22,696 nucleotides of DNA from Bacteroidia bacterium (GCA_026391515.1 JAPLEC010000304.1:1-22696), one strand, 5' to 3'; positions 6,643 to 14,297 are shown, counted from the first letter of the stretch. Notes: generated from the sequence alone by a model not told the origin. Program-made: numbers and translations.

Positions 6643-7158
6643 GTGATACGAGCGGGGAAAAAACTCAGGGAGCTCTCTGCTATCCTCAGCAAGCGCAACA
6701 AGGTGCAAGTTTCTGAAGCTATTAAAATGCTCAGGGGTGAGGAGCCGTATGAAGGCGCAATAGGCCTGCTGACTTCATTCTATAATGAGACCGAAGAAAA
6801 ATCTATACAAAAAACAATTGAAGAATTTTTTAATGATTTGAAGGATCAGTCTGTCAGGCCAGAGATCATAGCAGAGATAAGAAGGCCATGGAAATCAAAT
6901 ACAATCAGCATGTTAGTAGCATCATGCTGGCAATCGGGACTGGATTATTCAGATTACCTTGTTGATATGGCAAAGGTTTTTCTGAAAGGAGATTTTGCCA
7001 CTGCAATTGAATGTATGACAGTAATTGAAGAATCGGTTAATAACAGCAGCAGGGAAAGAAAAGATGAGATTATCAATATCTTAATGGAAAGTTCGCTTTC
7101 ATATATTAATGAAAAAGCTCCGCTTACTCTCGAGCTGATCACAATACTGGAGAGATAG
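6643..7158 (+). CDS. Helical protein of unknown function (171 residues, GTG start)
   Basis: The protein is almost entirely helical and charged, with no signal peptide or membrane segment, so it is probably cytoplasmic. Its regular short amphipathic helices (AIGLLTSFYNE, YLVDMAKVFLKG, DEIINILMESS) resemble an alpha-solenoid such as HEAT or armadillo repeats, but no repeat family is certain. I chose GTG 6643 because the -7 element at 6619-6626 would start transcription just before it; ATG 6727 would remove 28 residues. It is divergent from the lipoprotein operon and convergent with the dihydroorotate-dehydrogenase-like gene. The last base of its stop codon begins a perfect hairpin. I do not recognise the family. 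Confidence 0.65.
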   Translation: MIRAGKKLRELSAILSKRNKVQVSEAIKMLRGEEPYEGAIGLLTSFYNETEEKSIQKTIEEFFNDLKDQSVRPEIIAEIRRPWKSNTISMLVASCWQSGLDYSDYLVDMAKVFLKGDFATAIECMTVIEESVNNSSRERKDEIINILMESSLSYINEKAPLTLELITILER

Positions 7159-7181
7159 ATTCCCCCTTCAAAGGGGGAATC
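7158..7181. terminator. Perfect hairpin between convergent genes
   Basis: GATTCCCCC (7158-7166) and GGGGGAATC (7173-7181) form a perfect nine-base-pair stem around a six-base loop. It sits between the convergent ends at 7158 and 7186 and could end transcription from both sides. There is no strong T tract on either strand, so it may instead be another copy of the local palindromic repeats. Confidence 0.55.
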
Positions 7182-7185
7182 ACAT

Positions 7186-8163
7186 TTAATCCTCTGATGA
7201 GAAATACTTCATAAACTGGGTTCTTTCATATATTACCGGCTTTTCATAGTTGCGGTAATTAAGTTTCGCCCTGAAATCATTGATTGTCCGGAATCCATTT
7301 TTATCCATCCAAGTTTCAATCTGCCTGTTCATTTGCTTAAGGAACGGTATTCCCTTCTCATACAAAACAGAGCAAACCTGCACTGAATGAGCTCCGGCGA
7401 GAAGGTATCTGACAGCATCAGCACCACTATGAACCCCTGTTGAAGCCGAAATATCAATCTTTATATCCTGGGCGCTGGCCATTGCAATCCACCTCAGAAC
7501 ATATCGTCTCTCGCTCTCGTGGCTAAAAATTGATGCAGGAACAATATCAATTTTATCAATATTAATATCTGGTTCATAAAACCTGTTGAACATAACGACA
7601 CCTTCTACTTTTCTCATGTAGAACTGGTCAATCATATTCAGAATATTAGAAAACCTGTACCCTATTTTGATTGCAATAGGAATTCTGACAGTTTTTTTCA
7701 GTTTTTCAATCAGGTCGAGATATATTTTTTCAGCCTCAGCAGCAGATTTCTTCCTGTCGAGAGGAAGGAAGAAGACATTGATCTCCAGAGCATCGGCACC
7801 TGCTTCAACAATGTTTTTAGCAAATCCTGTCCATCCTTCGGAAGAAAAGCAGTTAATACTCGGGATAACAGGAATGCTCAGAATTTCTTTTGCTTTCCTT
7901 ATAAGATTAAGGTATTCCTCAACAGAATGTGATTTAATATAAAATGATGTATAATCATCAGCCTCAGGGTACCCTGATGAAGAGCTTAATGTATTGATAT
8001 GCTGTGTTATCTGCTCTTCAAAAAGCGATTTCAGGACAACTGCTCCTGCACCACTGTCCTCTGCCTCTTTAAGATATCCCAGCGTTGATGTGAGTCTGCT
8101 GCTGCTGACAATCAACGGACTTTTAAGAGTTAAGCCAAGATATTTAACCGCAAGTTTTTCCAT
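7186..8163 (-). CDS. Dihydroorotate dehydrogenase-like flavoprotein
   Basis: The 325-residue protein follows the TIM-barrel pattern of class 1 dihydroorotate dehydrogenases and the related PreA-type subunits, which bind FMN. Visible landmarks are LGLTLKSPLIVSSS at the N-terminus, SGAGAVVLKSLFEEQI, VIPSINCFSSEGWTGFAK, EAGADALEINV, IPIAIKIGYRFSN, the glycine-rich STGVHSGADAVRYLLAGA and the phosphate-binding VQVCSVLYEKG. In true dihydroorotate dehydrogenases the strand after GADALEIN carries a conserved SCPN motif; here it reads NVFFLP. The usual catalytic loop is therefore altered and pyrimidine synthesis is doubtful. The substrate is unknown. It lies 19 bases downstream of yggS and is probably cotranscribed with it. 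Confidence 0.82.
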   Translation of the reverse strand: MEKLAVKYLGLTLKSPLIVSSSRLTSTLGYLKEAEDSGAGAVVLKSLFEEQITQHINTLSSSSGYPEADDYTSFYIKSHSVEEYLNLIRKAKEILSIPVIPSINCFSSEGWTGFAKNIVEAGADALEINVFFLPLDRKKSAAEAEKIYLDLIEKLKKTVRIPIAIKIGYRFSNILNMIDQFYMRKVEGVVMFNRFYEPDINIDKIDIVPASIFSHESERRYVLRWIAMASAQDIKIDISASTGVHSGADAVRYLLAGAHSVQVCSVLYEKGIPFLKQMNRQIETWMDKNGFRTINDFRAKLNYRNYEKPVIYERTQFMKYFSSED

Positions 8164-8182
8164 TTAATTATTCCTCTGATTT

Positions 8183-8851
8183 TCAATTTCGTTCTCCAAA
8201 TATAATACTTCCAATCCTGACAATAGTGCTGCCTTCTTTAATAGCAATTTTAAAATCTCCCGACATTCCCATCGATATTTCTTTAAAACAAACCTCTTCC
8301 GGGAAATATTTCTCTTTCAGCACTTTGAAGCAATCTGTCAGATACCTGAACTCTTCGCGGATCAGCTTTTCATCATCAGTAAATGTTGCCATTCCCATAA
8401 CACCCCAAAGTCGTACCGATTGTAAATGTCTGAATTCTTCTGAACTGATCATATCGATAACTTCATTCATGCTGAAACCGTACTTTGTTTCTTCTTTTGC
8501 AATATAAAACTGAAGAAGACAATAAACTATTTTGTTGATTTTCAGGGCTTCGGCATTTATTGCTCTTAATAATTTAAATGAATCTACCGAATGAATCATA
8601 CTGATGAATGGGACCAGGAATTTAACTTTATTAGTCTGGAGATGGCCAACATAGTGCCATTCAATATCATCAGGAAGCAGGTCTTTCTTTGAAATCAGCT
8701 CCATCACCCTATTCTCTCCGAAAATCCTGTGGCCGGTATTGTAAGCTTCAACTATCTCGGTTGCAGACTTTGTTTTTGATACAGCAACAAGTTTTACAGA
8801 TGATGGGATTTGCTGCTTTAAAGAGATAATATTTGAGGTAATATCTGACAT
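8183..8851 (-). CDS. yggS: YggS family pyridoxal phosphate homeostasis protein
   Basis: The 222-residue protein matches the YggS/PROSC/PLPBP family, a single-domain alanine-racemase-like barrel that binds pyridoxal 5'-phosphate and helps control vitamin B6 and amino acid balance. The cofactor lysine is K26 in LVAVSKTK. Other family motifs are RIFGENRVMEL, WHYVGHLQTNK, MIHSVDS, LWGVMGMATF and the phosphate-binding segments MGMSGDFKIAIKEGST and VRIGSIIFGERN. Length is normal and all key parts are present. It is the upstream member of a pair with the dihydroorotate-dehydrogenase-like gene. Two hairpins lie between it and the DUF1015 gene, so it probably forms a separate unit from the serine operon. 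Confidence 0.93.
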   Translation of the reverse strand: MSDITSNIISLKQQIPSSVKLVAVSKTKSATEIVEAYNTGHRIFGENRVMELISKKDLLPDDIEWHYVGHLQTNKVKFLVPFISMIHSVDSFKLLRAINAEALKINKIVYCLLQFYIAKEETKYGFSMNEVIDMISSEEFRHLQSVRLWGVMGMATFTDDEKLIREEFRYLTDCFKVLKEKYFPEEVCFKEISMGMSGDFKIAIKEGSTIVRIGSIIFGERN

Positions 8852-8865
8852 ATATTCTTAATTCT

Positions 8866-8979
8866 TAACCCTCCCTCCAGCTCCCTCCCTTATGAATAAG
8901 GGAGAGAGTGAGATCACTATAAATGTGCAAGTTACACCCCTTCCCTTAGACTTAAGGGAAGGGGTTGGGGGTAGGGTTT
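8866..8979. repeat. Composite palindromic repeat, two hairpins
   Basis: The first hairpin is CTCCCTTA/TAAGGGAG (8885-8904) with a TGAA loop. The second is a perfect 12-base-pair stem, CCCCTTCCCTTA/TAAGGGAAGGGG (8937-8964), with a GACT loop. The outer sequences (AACCCTCCCTCC near 8867 and GGGGGTAGGGTTT near 8967-8979) are also roughly complementary, so the whole block can fold as one. It lies between the DUF1015 stop codon and the yggS start, and the second hairpin could end the serine operon transcript. Confidence 0.75.
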
Positions 8980-8988
8980 ATATCAATT

Positions 8989-10239
8989 TTATTCCAGCAG
9001 ATGTATCACCAGTCCGCTTCTCAGCTTTGGTTCAAACCATGTCGTTTTAGGGGGCATAATATTCCCTGAATCGGCAATGGTAATAAGTTGTTTCATCGAT
9101 ACCGGGTATAACGCGAATGCAACTTTCATCTCGCCGCTGTCGACTCTCTTTTTCAACTCGCCAAGGCCTCGTATCCCTCCTACGAAATCAATACGTTTCG
9201 ACCTGCGAAGGTCCTGGATATCAAGTATTGGCACAAGTATCTGGTTTGTCATGATAGTCACATCAAGTACTCCGATCGGATCATTATCATCGTAAGTTCC
9301 TTTTCTTGCTGTCAGACTGTACCACTTGTCACCAAGGTACATAGAGAAGTTATGAAGCCTGCGGGGCTTATAGATTTTATCGCCCTTCTCCTTTATCTCA
9401 AATCCTTTTTCAAGCTTCAGAATAAATTCTTCATCGGTCAGGCCATTAAGATCTTTTATTGTTCTGTTGTAATCGATTATTCTTAACTGATCGTCAGGAA
9501 AATGGACAGCCATAAAGAAATTATACTCTTCAGTACCGTTATGTTTAGAGTTATTCTCCCGCTTCTCCTTTCCTACCAGTGCAGCTGCTGCTGTTCTGTG
9601 GTGACCGTCAGCCACATAGGTAAAGGGTACCTTCTCAGCAAATAGCTTTTCAATATGCTTTGTGGTTTCGGGATCACGTATAACCCAGAAATGGTGGCCG
9701 AATCCATCTTCTGCTTTAAAATCGTACTCCGGCTTTTGCTTTTTGACAATTTTCTTAACTATTGCATCGATCTGTTTTACAGCAGGATATGTAATAAATA
9801 CCGGTTCAATGTTAGCATTATTAACACGGATATGTACCATCCTGTCCTGCTCTTTATCGGGCCTGGTAAGCTCATGCTTTTTAATTACTCCATTCAGGTA
9901 GTCGTCGACTGAAGCACATCCTGCAATTCCGTATTGTGTACGGCCGGCCATGGTTTGAGCATAAATATAATATGTTGGATTTTCATCCTGAACCAGCCAG
10001 CCCTTTTTTCTCCATAATGCAAAATTTTCAACCGATTTTTTATATACCGATTCGCTATGTATGTCCGTGTCAGCCGGCAGATCTATTTCTGCTCTGGTTA
10101 TGTGAAGCAATGAACATTCTTTTCCTTTGGCCATAGCCAATGCTTCCTCCGCGTTCATTACGTCATACGGCAGACAAGCCAAATCTTTTGCTATTTCATG
10201 GGGAGGTCTTAATCCCCTGAAAGGTTTAACAACTGCCAT
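8989..10239 (-). CDS. DUF1015 family protein in the serine biosynthesis operon
   Basis: The 416-residue protein belongs to the DUF1015 family. The N-terminus VKPFRGLRPP and the conserved CLPYDVMNAEEA (about 22-33) are typical. KKHELTRPDKEQDR (about 120-133) and VADGHHRTAAAA (about 209-220) follow, and the C-terminus includes DIQDLRRSKRIDFVGG. The ADGHHR motif recalls the nucleotide-binding motif of ParB/sulfiredoxin-fold enzymes, which include the free-serine kinases SerK and SbnI; that comparison is mine and unproven. It lies 12 bases downstream of serA, which itself follows serC, so it is the third gene of a serine operon. No phosphoserine phosphatase gene is in the window. A role in phosphoserine metabolism is therefore an attractive inference. 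Confidence 0.9.
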   Translation of the reverse strand: MAVVKPFRGLRPPHEIAKDLACLPYDVMNAEEALAMAKGKECSLLHITRAEIDLPADTDIHSESVYKKSVENFALWRKKGWLVQDENPTYYIYAQTMAGRTQYGIAGCASVDDYLNGVIKKHELTRPDKEQDRMVHIRVNNANIEPVFITYPAVKQIDAIVKKIVKKQKPEYDFKAEDGFGHHFWVIRDPETTKHIEKLFAEKVPFTYVADGHHRTAAAALVGKEKRENNSKHNGTEEYNFFMAVHFPDDQLRIIDYNRTIKDLNGLTDEEFILKLEKGFEIKEKGDKIYKPRRLHNFSMYLGDKWYSLTARKGTYDDNDPIGVLDVTIMTNQILVPILDIQDLRRSKRIDFVGGIRGLGELKKRVDSGEMKVAFALYPVSMKQLITIADSGNIMPPKTTWFEPKLRSGLVIHLLE

Positions 10240-10251
10240 CAGAAATACATT

Positions 10252-11172
10252 TTATTTATTAACCCTATATTTTTCGTTGCCGGTTTTGAAATAATCGACT
10301 ATTTGTCGGGCAGCAGCAACACCTGCATTTATATTTGCTTCTTCGGTCTGGGCGCCCATCTTTTTCGCTGTAAAGATAAATTTACCTTTGTATTTTTCTT
10401 CAAATACAGCTTTGCAATCAGGCTCTACATCAGACAGATATCTGAAGTCAGCTCTCTCCTCAAAAATTTTCAGAAGGCCATCTTCGTCAATCACCTCTTT
10501 CCTGGCAGTATTTACGAGAACAGCATCTTTCGGCATTTTCTTCAGAAGGTCATAGCCTATCGATTTTTTTGTCTTATCATTTGCAGGCATATGAAGTGAA
10601 ACGTACTGGCATTTTGAATATAGTTCATCAACGTTTTTGCAGATTTTAACACCTTCTTTTAAAATATCATCATCTTTTACAAAAGGATCATGTGCATAGA
10701 CCTGCATTCCGAATCCGTGAGCTATTTTAGCCATATATTTTCCGACATTCCCGAATGCATGTAATCCAAGGTGTTTATCCCTCAGCTCACTGCCTGATTT
10801 GCCTGCGAAACCGCCACGAGCCTGGTAAAGCATCAATTCAAAAGCAAGTTCTGCAACAGCATTTGAATTTTGTCCCGGGGTATTCATTGCTATTACTTTA
10901 TGAGCAGTACAGGCTGGCAGGTCGAGATTATCGAAGCCTGCTCCGGCACGAACAACGATTTTCAGCTTTTTGGCAGCATCCAGCACCTGGGGAGTAACAA
11001 GATCGCTCCGCACTATCATTGCATCAGCGTCAGCGACAGCGGAAAGCAGTTCTGAGACATCCTTATAATTCTCAAGTAATGCAAGCTCATAACCTGCAGC
11101 ATCCGTTACTTCGCGGATCAGCTTAATTGCAACCGGTGCAAAAGCTTTTTCTGTTGCGACAAGGATTTTCAT
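10252..11172 (-). CDS. serA: D-3-phosphoglycerate dehydrogenase, short form
   Basis: The enzyme oxidises 3-phosphoglycerate to 3-phosphohydroxypyruvate with NAD, the first step of serine synthesis. At 306 residues it is the short type without a C-terminal ACT regulatory domain. Motifs include VVRAGAGFDNLDL (73-85), NTPGQNSNAVAELA (97-110), the Rossmann segment HAFGNVG (138-144), where alanine replaces the first glycine of GxGxxG, and the arginine in VNTARKEV (R224). The catalytic glutamate is probably E250 in SDVEPD. Where most members have a catalytic histidine before GA, this one reads TAKKMGAQTEEA, putting K271 in its place. The same change is known in Entamoeba histolytica and Bacteroidota-type enzymes. 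It lies 12 bases after serC. Confidence 0.93.
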   Translation of the reverse strand: MKILVATEKAFAPVAIKLIREVTDAAGYELALLENYKDVSELLSAVADADAMIVRSDLVTPQVLDAAKKLKIVVRAGAGFDNLDLPACTAHKVIAMNTPGQNSNAVAELAFELMLYQARGGFAGKSGSELRDKHLGLHAFGNVGKYMAKIAHGFGMQVYAHDPFVKDDDILKEGVKICKNVDELYSKCQYVSLHMPANDKTKKSIGYDLLKKMPKDAVLVNTARKEVIDEDGLLKIFEERADFRYLSDVEPDCKAVFEEKYKGKFIFTAKKMGAQTEEANINAGVAAARQIVDYFKTGNEKYRVNK

Positions 11173-11184
11173 ATCATAAAAATT

Positions 11185-12255
11185 TTAGTTGTTTTTTTCA
11201 AATTCTTTCATTGTATCGATAAGTGCCTGAACACTTTCCTTCGGCAGAGCATTATATGTCGAAGCCCTGAAGCCGCCAACTGACCTGTGCCCTGCAATAC
11301 CAACCATTCCTTTCGATTTTGCAAAATCGGCAAAAGGTTGTTCAAGTTCCTTATATTCGTCGGCCATTACAAAGCATATATTCATAACTGACCTGTCTTC
11401 AGGATCTTTAATTGTTGGAACAAACAATTTATTCCTGTCGATTTCGTCGTACAGCAACTGTGCTTTTTCATTATTTTTCTTTTGCATAACCTTCACGCCT
11501 CCAAGCCCTTTCAGCCACAAAAGAGTTTGTTGAGCAGCAAATACAGCGAATACCGGAGGAGTGTTGAACATTGATTCTGCTTTGATATGTGTCCTGTAAT
11601 CAAGCATTGTCGGGATTGAGCGTGTTACTTTTCCCAGGGCATCTTCTTTAATGATAACCATTGTCACACCTGCAGGGCCCATATTTTTCTGCGCACCGGC
11701 ATAAATAATGGAATATTTAGACACATCAACCGGACGGCTGAAAATATCGGATGACATATCTGCGACCATCGGAATACTGACATCGGGATCTTTTTTTAAT
11801 TCTGTCCCGAAAATGGTATTGTTGGTTGTAATATGGAAATAATCTGCATCTGCCGGAACTGTGTAGTTCTTTGGTATATAGTTAAAGTTTTTGTCTTTTG
11901 AAGAAGCTGCTTCAACGGCATCGCCATAAATTTTTGCTTCCTTAAATGCTTTACTGGCCCATTCTCCTGTTACGAGATATGCAGATTTCTTATTCATCAT
12001 ATTCATTGGCACCATTGCAAATTGCAGGCTTGCGCCGCCACCAAGAAAAATTACCTGATAACCTGAAGGTATTTCAAGCAATTCCTTACAAAGGGCAATA
12101 GTGTCGTTCATACACGCAATAAATTCCTTACTGCGGTGAGAGATCTCAAGAACCGAAAGTCCTGATCCGGCAAAATTCTTAATTCCTTCAATTGTATTAT
12201 CCAATGTGAACTGAGGGAGAATTGAAGGACCTGCAAAAAAGTTGTGTTTTTTCAT
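11185..12255 (-). CDS. serC: Phosphoserine aminotransferase
   Basis: The 356-residue enzyme converts 3-phosphohydroxypyruvate and glutamate to O-phosphoserine and 2-oxoglutarate using pyridoxal phosphate. Family motifs are NFFAGPSILP at the N-terminus, VLEISHRSKEF, FLGGGASLQFAMVPMN, TGEWASKAFKEA, HITTNNTIFGTE, VADMSSDIFSRP and the cofactor lysine K190 in YAGAQKNMGPAG. The C-terminus has GHRSVGGFRASTYNAL, which binds the substrate phosphate. Length and start are normal. It is the first gene of serC-serA-DUF1015, with a candidate promoter and a 14-base palindrome upstream. Confidence 0.96.
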   Translation of the reverse strand: MKKHNFFAGPSILPQFTLDNTIEGIKNFAGSGLSVLEISHRSKEFIACMNDTIALCKELLEIPSGYQVIFLGGGASLQFAMVPMNMMNKKSAYLVTGEWASKAFKEAKIYGDAVEAASSKDKNFNYIPKNYTVPADADYFHITTNNTIFGTELKKDPDVSIPMVADMSSDIFSRPVDVSKYSIIYAGAQKNMGPAGVTMVIIKEDALGKVTRSIPTMLDYRTHIKAESMFNTPPVFAVFAAQQTLLWLKGLGGVKVMQKKNNEKAQLLYDEIDRNKLFVPTIKDPEDRSVMNICFVMADEYKELEQPFADFAKSKGMVGIAGHRSVGGFRASTYNALPKESVQALIDTMKEFEKNN

Positions 12256-12303
12256 GTTGAGTATATTACAATTAATAATAGATATTCTGATTCACCTGTC
12301 TGA

Positions 12304-12347
12304 CAAAAATAAAATAAAAAACCGATCGTAGTTGTTAATCAATTAAC
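12304..12347 (-). promoter_or_regulatory. Candidate serC operon promoter with upstream palindrome
   Basis: TATTTTTG (12311-12304, minus strand) matches TAnnTTTG and lies 49 bases before the serC ATG. Centred about 33 bases further upstream is the palindrome GTTAATCAATTAAC (12334-12347), with six-base arms around CA, at a position suited to a dimeric regulator. The -33 element is not clear. AT-rich palindromes arise easily by chance. Confidence 0.35.
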
Positions 12348-12363
12348 AGTAAGCCAACCTATT

Positions 12364-13092
12364 TTATAAAATATTATCAACAAGAATCCCATTTTTAATT
12401 ACAGGAATCTTTTTTGTGAAATCGGGAGTCAGGCAAAAACTTATACAATCGTCAAGACCTTTATCGCGGAGACGTGAACGTTGCGCAACCTTTTCGATAT
12501 ATCCGGACAGATCATTTTTTGCCAGCGACCAGAGATCCATTGCCGCCAGGGTAGAGTCACAGATTGTTAAGTATAAAGAACTCTCCATCAGCCTTTCAGC
12601 CATTGCACCGGCACAGAGTGTATCTTCCAGATTGAACCTGTTTTTCCATCCGGAGCAGAATAAGACTACATCTTTTTCCATATTGATTAACCATCCTGTC
12701 AGAGAACTAATGTTCAGAAAAGAACCAATCACTATAGCATCTGCAGATGCTGCCATTTTTATAATACCTGTCCCGTTTGTTGTGCTGTAGACTATTGTCT
12801 TTCCCTCGACTCTTTCGCGGGTAAAATTAAAAGGTGAATTTCCAAAATCAGCAAAATCAAGTACATGTCCATCACGTTCTGCTGCAACCAGGTATCCCCG
12901 ATTCTTAAAATCTTTTGCTTCATGCACCTCGGCAACAGGTATTATTGAAGTTGCTCCATTGGCAAAAGCTGTGCAGATAGCAGATGTAGCACGTAATATG
13001 TCGATGATTACCACTATTGATCCTGCATGAAGGTCAGGTTCGTACAATGCAGGCGAAAAACATGTTTCAAGTATCCTTTTCCCCATACCCAT
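12364..13092 (-). CDS. comB: ComB family 2-phosphosulfolactate phosphatase-like protein
   Basis: The 242-residue protein matches the ComB family, Mg-dependent phosphatases first known for hydrolysing 2-phosphosulfolactate in coenzyme M synthesis. Landmarks are VVIIDILRATSAICTAFANGA (about 27-47), AAERDG (70-75), FGNSPFNFT, STTNGTGIIKMA, VLFCSGWKNRFNLEDTLCAGAMAERL and a C-terminal acidic/arginine region. Coenzyme M is not expected in this lineage, so the natural substrate is open: sulfolactate metabolism linked to sulfonolipids or another phosphorylated acid. ATG 13092 is used; ATG 13086 is equally possible. AAGGAAAAAG just upstream could help ribosome binding. It is downstream of gcvT in the same direction, with a palindromic repeat between them. 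Confidence 0.85.
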   Translation of the reverse strand: MGMGKRILETCFSPALYEPDLHAGSIVVIIDILRATSAICTAFANGATSIIPVAEVHEAKDFKNRGYLVAAERDGHVLDFADFGNSPFNFTRERVEGKTIVYSTTNGTGIIKMAASADAIVIGSFLNISSLTGWLINMEKDVVLFCSGWKNRFNLEDTLCAGAMAERLMESSLYLTICDSTLAAMDLWSLAKNDLSGYIEKVAQRSRLRDKGLDDCISFCLTPDFTKKIPVIKNGILVDNIL

Positions 13093-13097
13093 CTTTT

Positions 13098-13194
13098 TCC
13101 TTAGTGCTCTTTGTGTTTTCCTTTGTGCTCTTAGTGGTTAAATTCTCTTTTTAACCACAAAGGACACTAAGTTCACACAAAGGACACAAAGGGT
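13098..13194. repeat. Long palindromic repeat with CACAAAGGACAC units, overlapping the gcvT end
   Basis: The left arm (13098-13141) and right arm (13151-13194) are imperfect inverted copies. The innermost GTGGTTAA/TTAACCAC is perfect and the loop has nine bases. The right arm contains two direct units, CACAAAGGACACTAAG (13156-13171) and CACAAAGGACACAAAG (13176-13191), differing at one base with a 20-base period. The left arm carries the complementary GTGCTCTTTGTG-like units. The gcvT stop codon (13175-13173) and its last codons lie inside the right arm. Confidence 0.82.
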
Positions 13195-14297
13195 TTATTT
13201 TTTATAAACGGAAGATCGACGACTTTTGCTTTTAGATCTTTATTTCGAATTCGAATATATATTTCGGTTTCAGGCTTCCAGAAGCCTTTTGCGAGATAAG
13301 CCATTCCGATACCCTGTTTCAGCATTGGCGACATTGTACCCGAAGTAACTTCTCCAATTTTTTTGCCCGATGCATCGACTACCTCATAATGCTGGCGAGG
13401 AATTCCCCGATCAATCATTACAAATCCCTTCAGCCTTATACCGACACCTTCATTCTTTTGCTTCAGCAGAAAGTCTTTATCTATAAAATCCTTTGAATCA
13501 ATAAATTTGGTAATCCAACAAAGCCCTGCTTCTATTGGTGATGTCTGATCATTAATGTCGTTCCCGTAAAGACAATAGCCCATTTCGAGCCTCAAGGTAT
13601 CGCGTGCTCCCAGACCTATCGGCCTGATACCGAATTCTTCACCAGCAGTAAAGACAGCATTCCAGAGTTTAGGTCCGTCAATATTTTTAACATATATCTC
13701 GCAGCCTCCGGCACCAGTATAACCAGTTGTAGAGAAAATTATATTTTTAATTCCGGCAAATTCCACCTCCTTGAATGTATAGTATCCCATGTCAGTCACT
13801 GGAGTTTTTGTAAGCTTTTGCATTGCTTTTAACGCCATCGGACCCTGGACAGCAAGCTGGGCAATGTCGTCCGAGGCATTTACCAGGTCTTTACCTACTT
13901 TTAATCCAAAAGGTTCAGCATTCTTAATGCACCAGTTCCAGTCTTTTTCAATATTTGCTGCATTAACTACAAGAAGGTATTTTTCAGGATTGAACTTGTA
14001 TACGAGAAGGTCATCAACTATTCCGCCTTTTCCATTAGGGAAGCATGAATACTGTACTTTACCATCAAAAAGTACAGAAACATCATTAGAAGTAATATAT
14101 TGGAGAAATTTAAATGCGCCCGGACCTGTGACCCAGAATTCACCCATGTGAGAGACATCGAAAACACCTACCTTTTGGCGCACAGTTATATGTTCATCGT
14201 TAATTCCTGTATATTCCACAGGCATTAAATAACCGGCAAAAGGAACCATTTTTGCACCGGCTTCCTGATGAAATTTTGTAAAAGCGGTATTCTTCAT
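13173..14297 (-). CDS. gcvT: Glycine cleavage system T protein (aminomethyltransferase)
   Basis: GcvT transfers the methylene group from the aminomethyl-lipoyl H protein to tetrahydrofolate and releases ammonia. The 374-residue protein has the expected GAKMVPFAGYLMPVEYTGI start, FDVSHMGEFWVTGPGA, the folate-site GGIVDDLLVYKF with the key aspartate, NAANIEKDW, LAVQGP, TGYTGAGGCEIY, GLGARDTLRLEMGYCLYGND and EVTSGTMSPMLKQGIGMAYL. The other glycine cleavage genes are not nearby. Family members usually end soon after the LPF motif; here LPFIK is followed by NKPFVSFV, most of it coded by a palindromic repeat, so the tail looks like a repeat-driven extension. The TTG-N19-TATTTATT stretch upstream is only a weak promoter candidate. 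Confidence 0.96.
   Translation of the reverse strand: MKNTAFTKFHQEAGAKMVPFAGYLMPVEYTGINDEHITVRQKVGVFDVSHMGEFWVTGPGAFKFLQYITSNDVSVLFDGKVQYSCFPNGKGGIVDDLLVYKFNPEKYLLVVNAANIEKDWNWCIKNAEPFGLKVGKDLVNASDDIAQLAVQGPMALKAMQKLTKTPVTDMGYYTFKEVEFAGIKNIIFSTTGYTGAGGCEIYVKNIDGPKLWNAVFTAGEEFGIRPIGLGARDTLRLEMGYCLYGNDINDQTSPIEAGLCWITKFIDSKDFIDKDFLLKQKNEGVGIRLKGFVMIDRGIPRQHYEVVDASGKKIGEVTSGTMSPMLKQGIGMAYLAKGFWKPETEIYIRIRNKDLKAKVVDLPFIKNKPFVSFV

Noticed and set aside
12416..12790. 124-codon open frame opposite the comB-like gene
   Set aside because: It is antisense to a gene with clear family motifs and shows no domain of its own.
13098..13194. CRISPR-like array at the CACAAAGGACAC repeats
   Set aside because: Only two units per arm with four-base gaps and mirror-image arms; this is a palindrome, with no spacers or cas genes.
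13789..14151. 120-codon open frame opposite gcvT
   Set aside because: It is antisense to gcvT, which is certain from its motifs.
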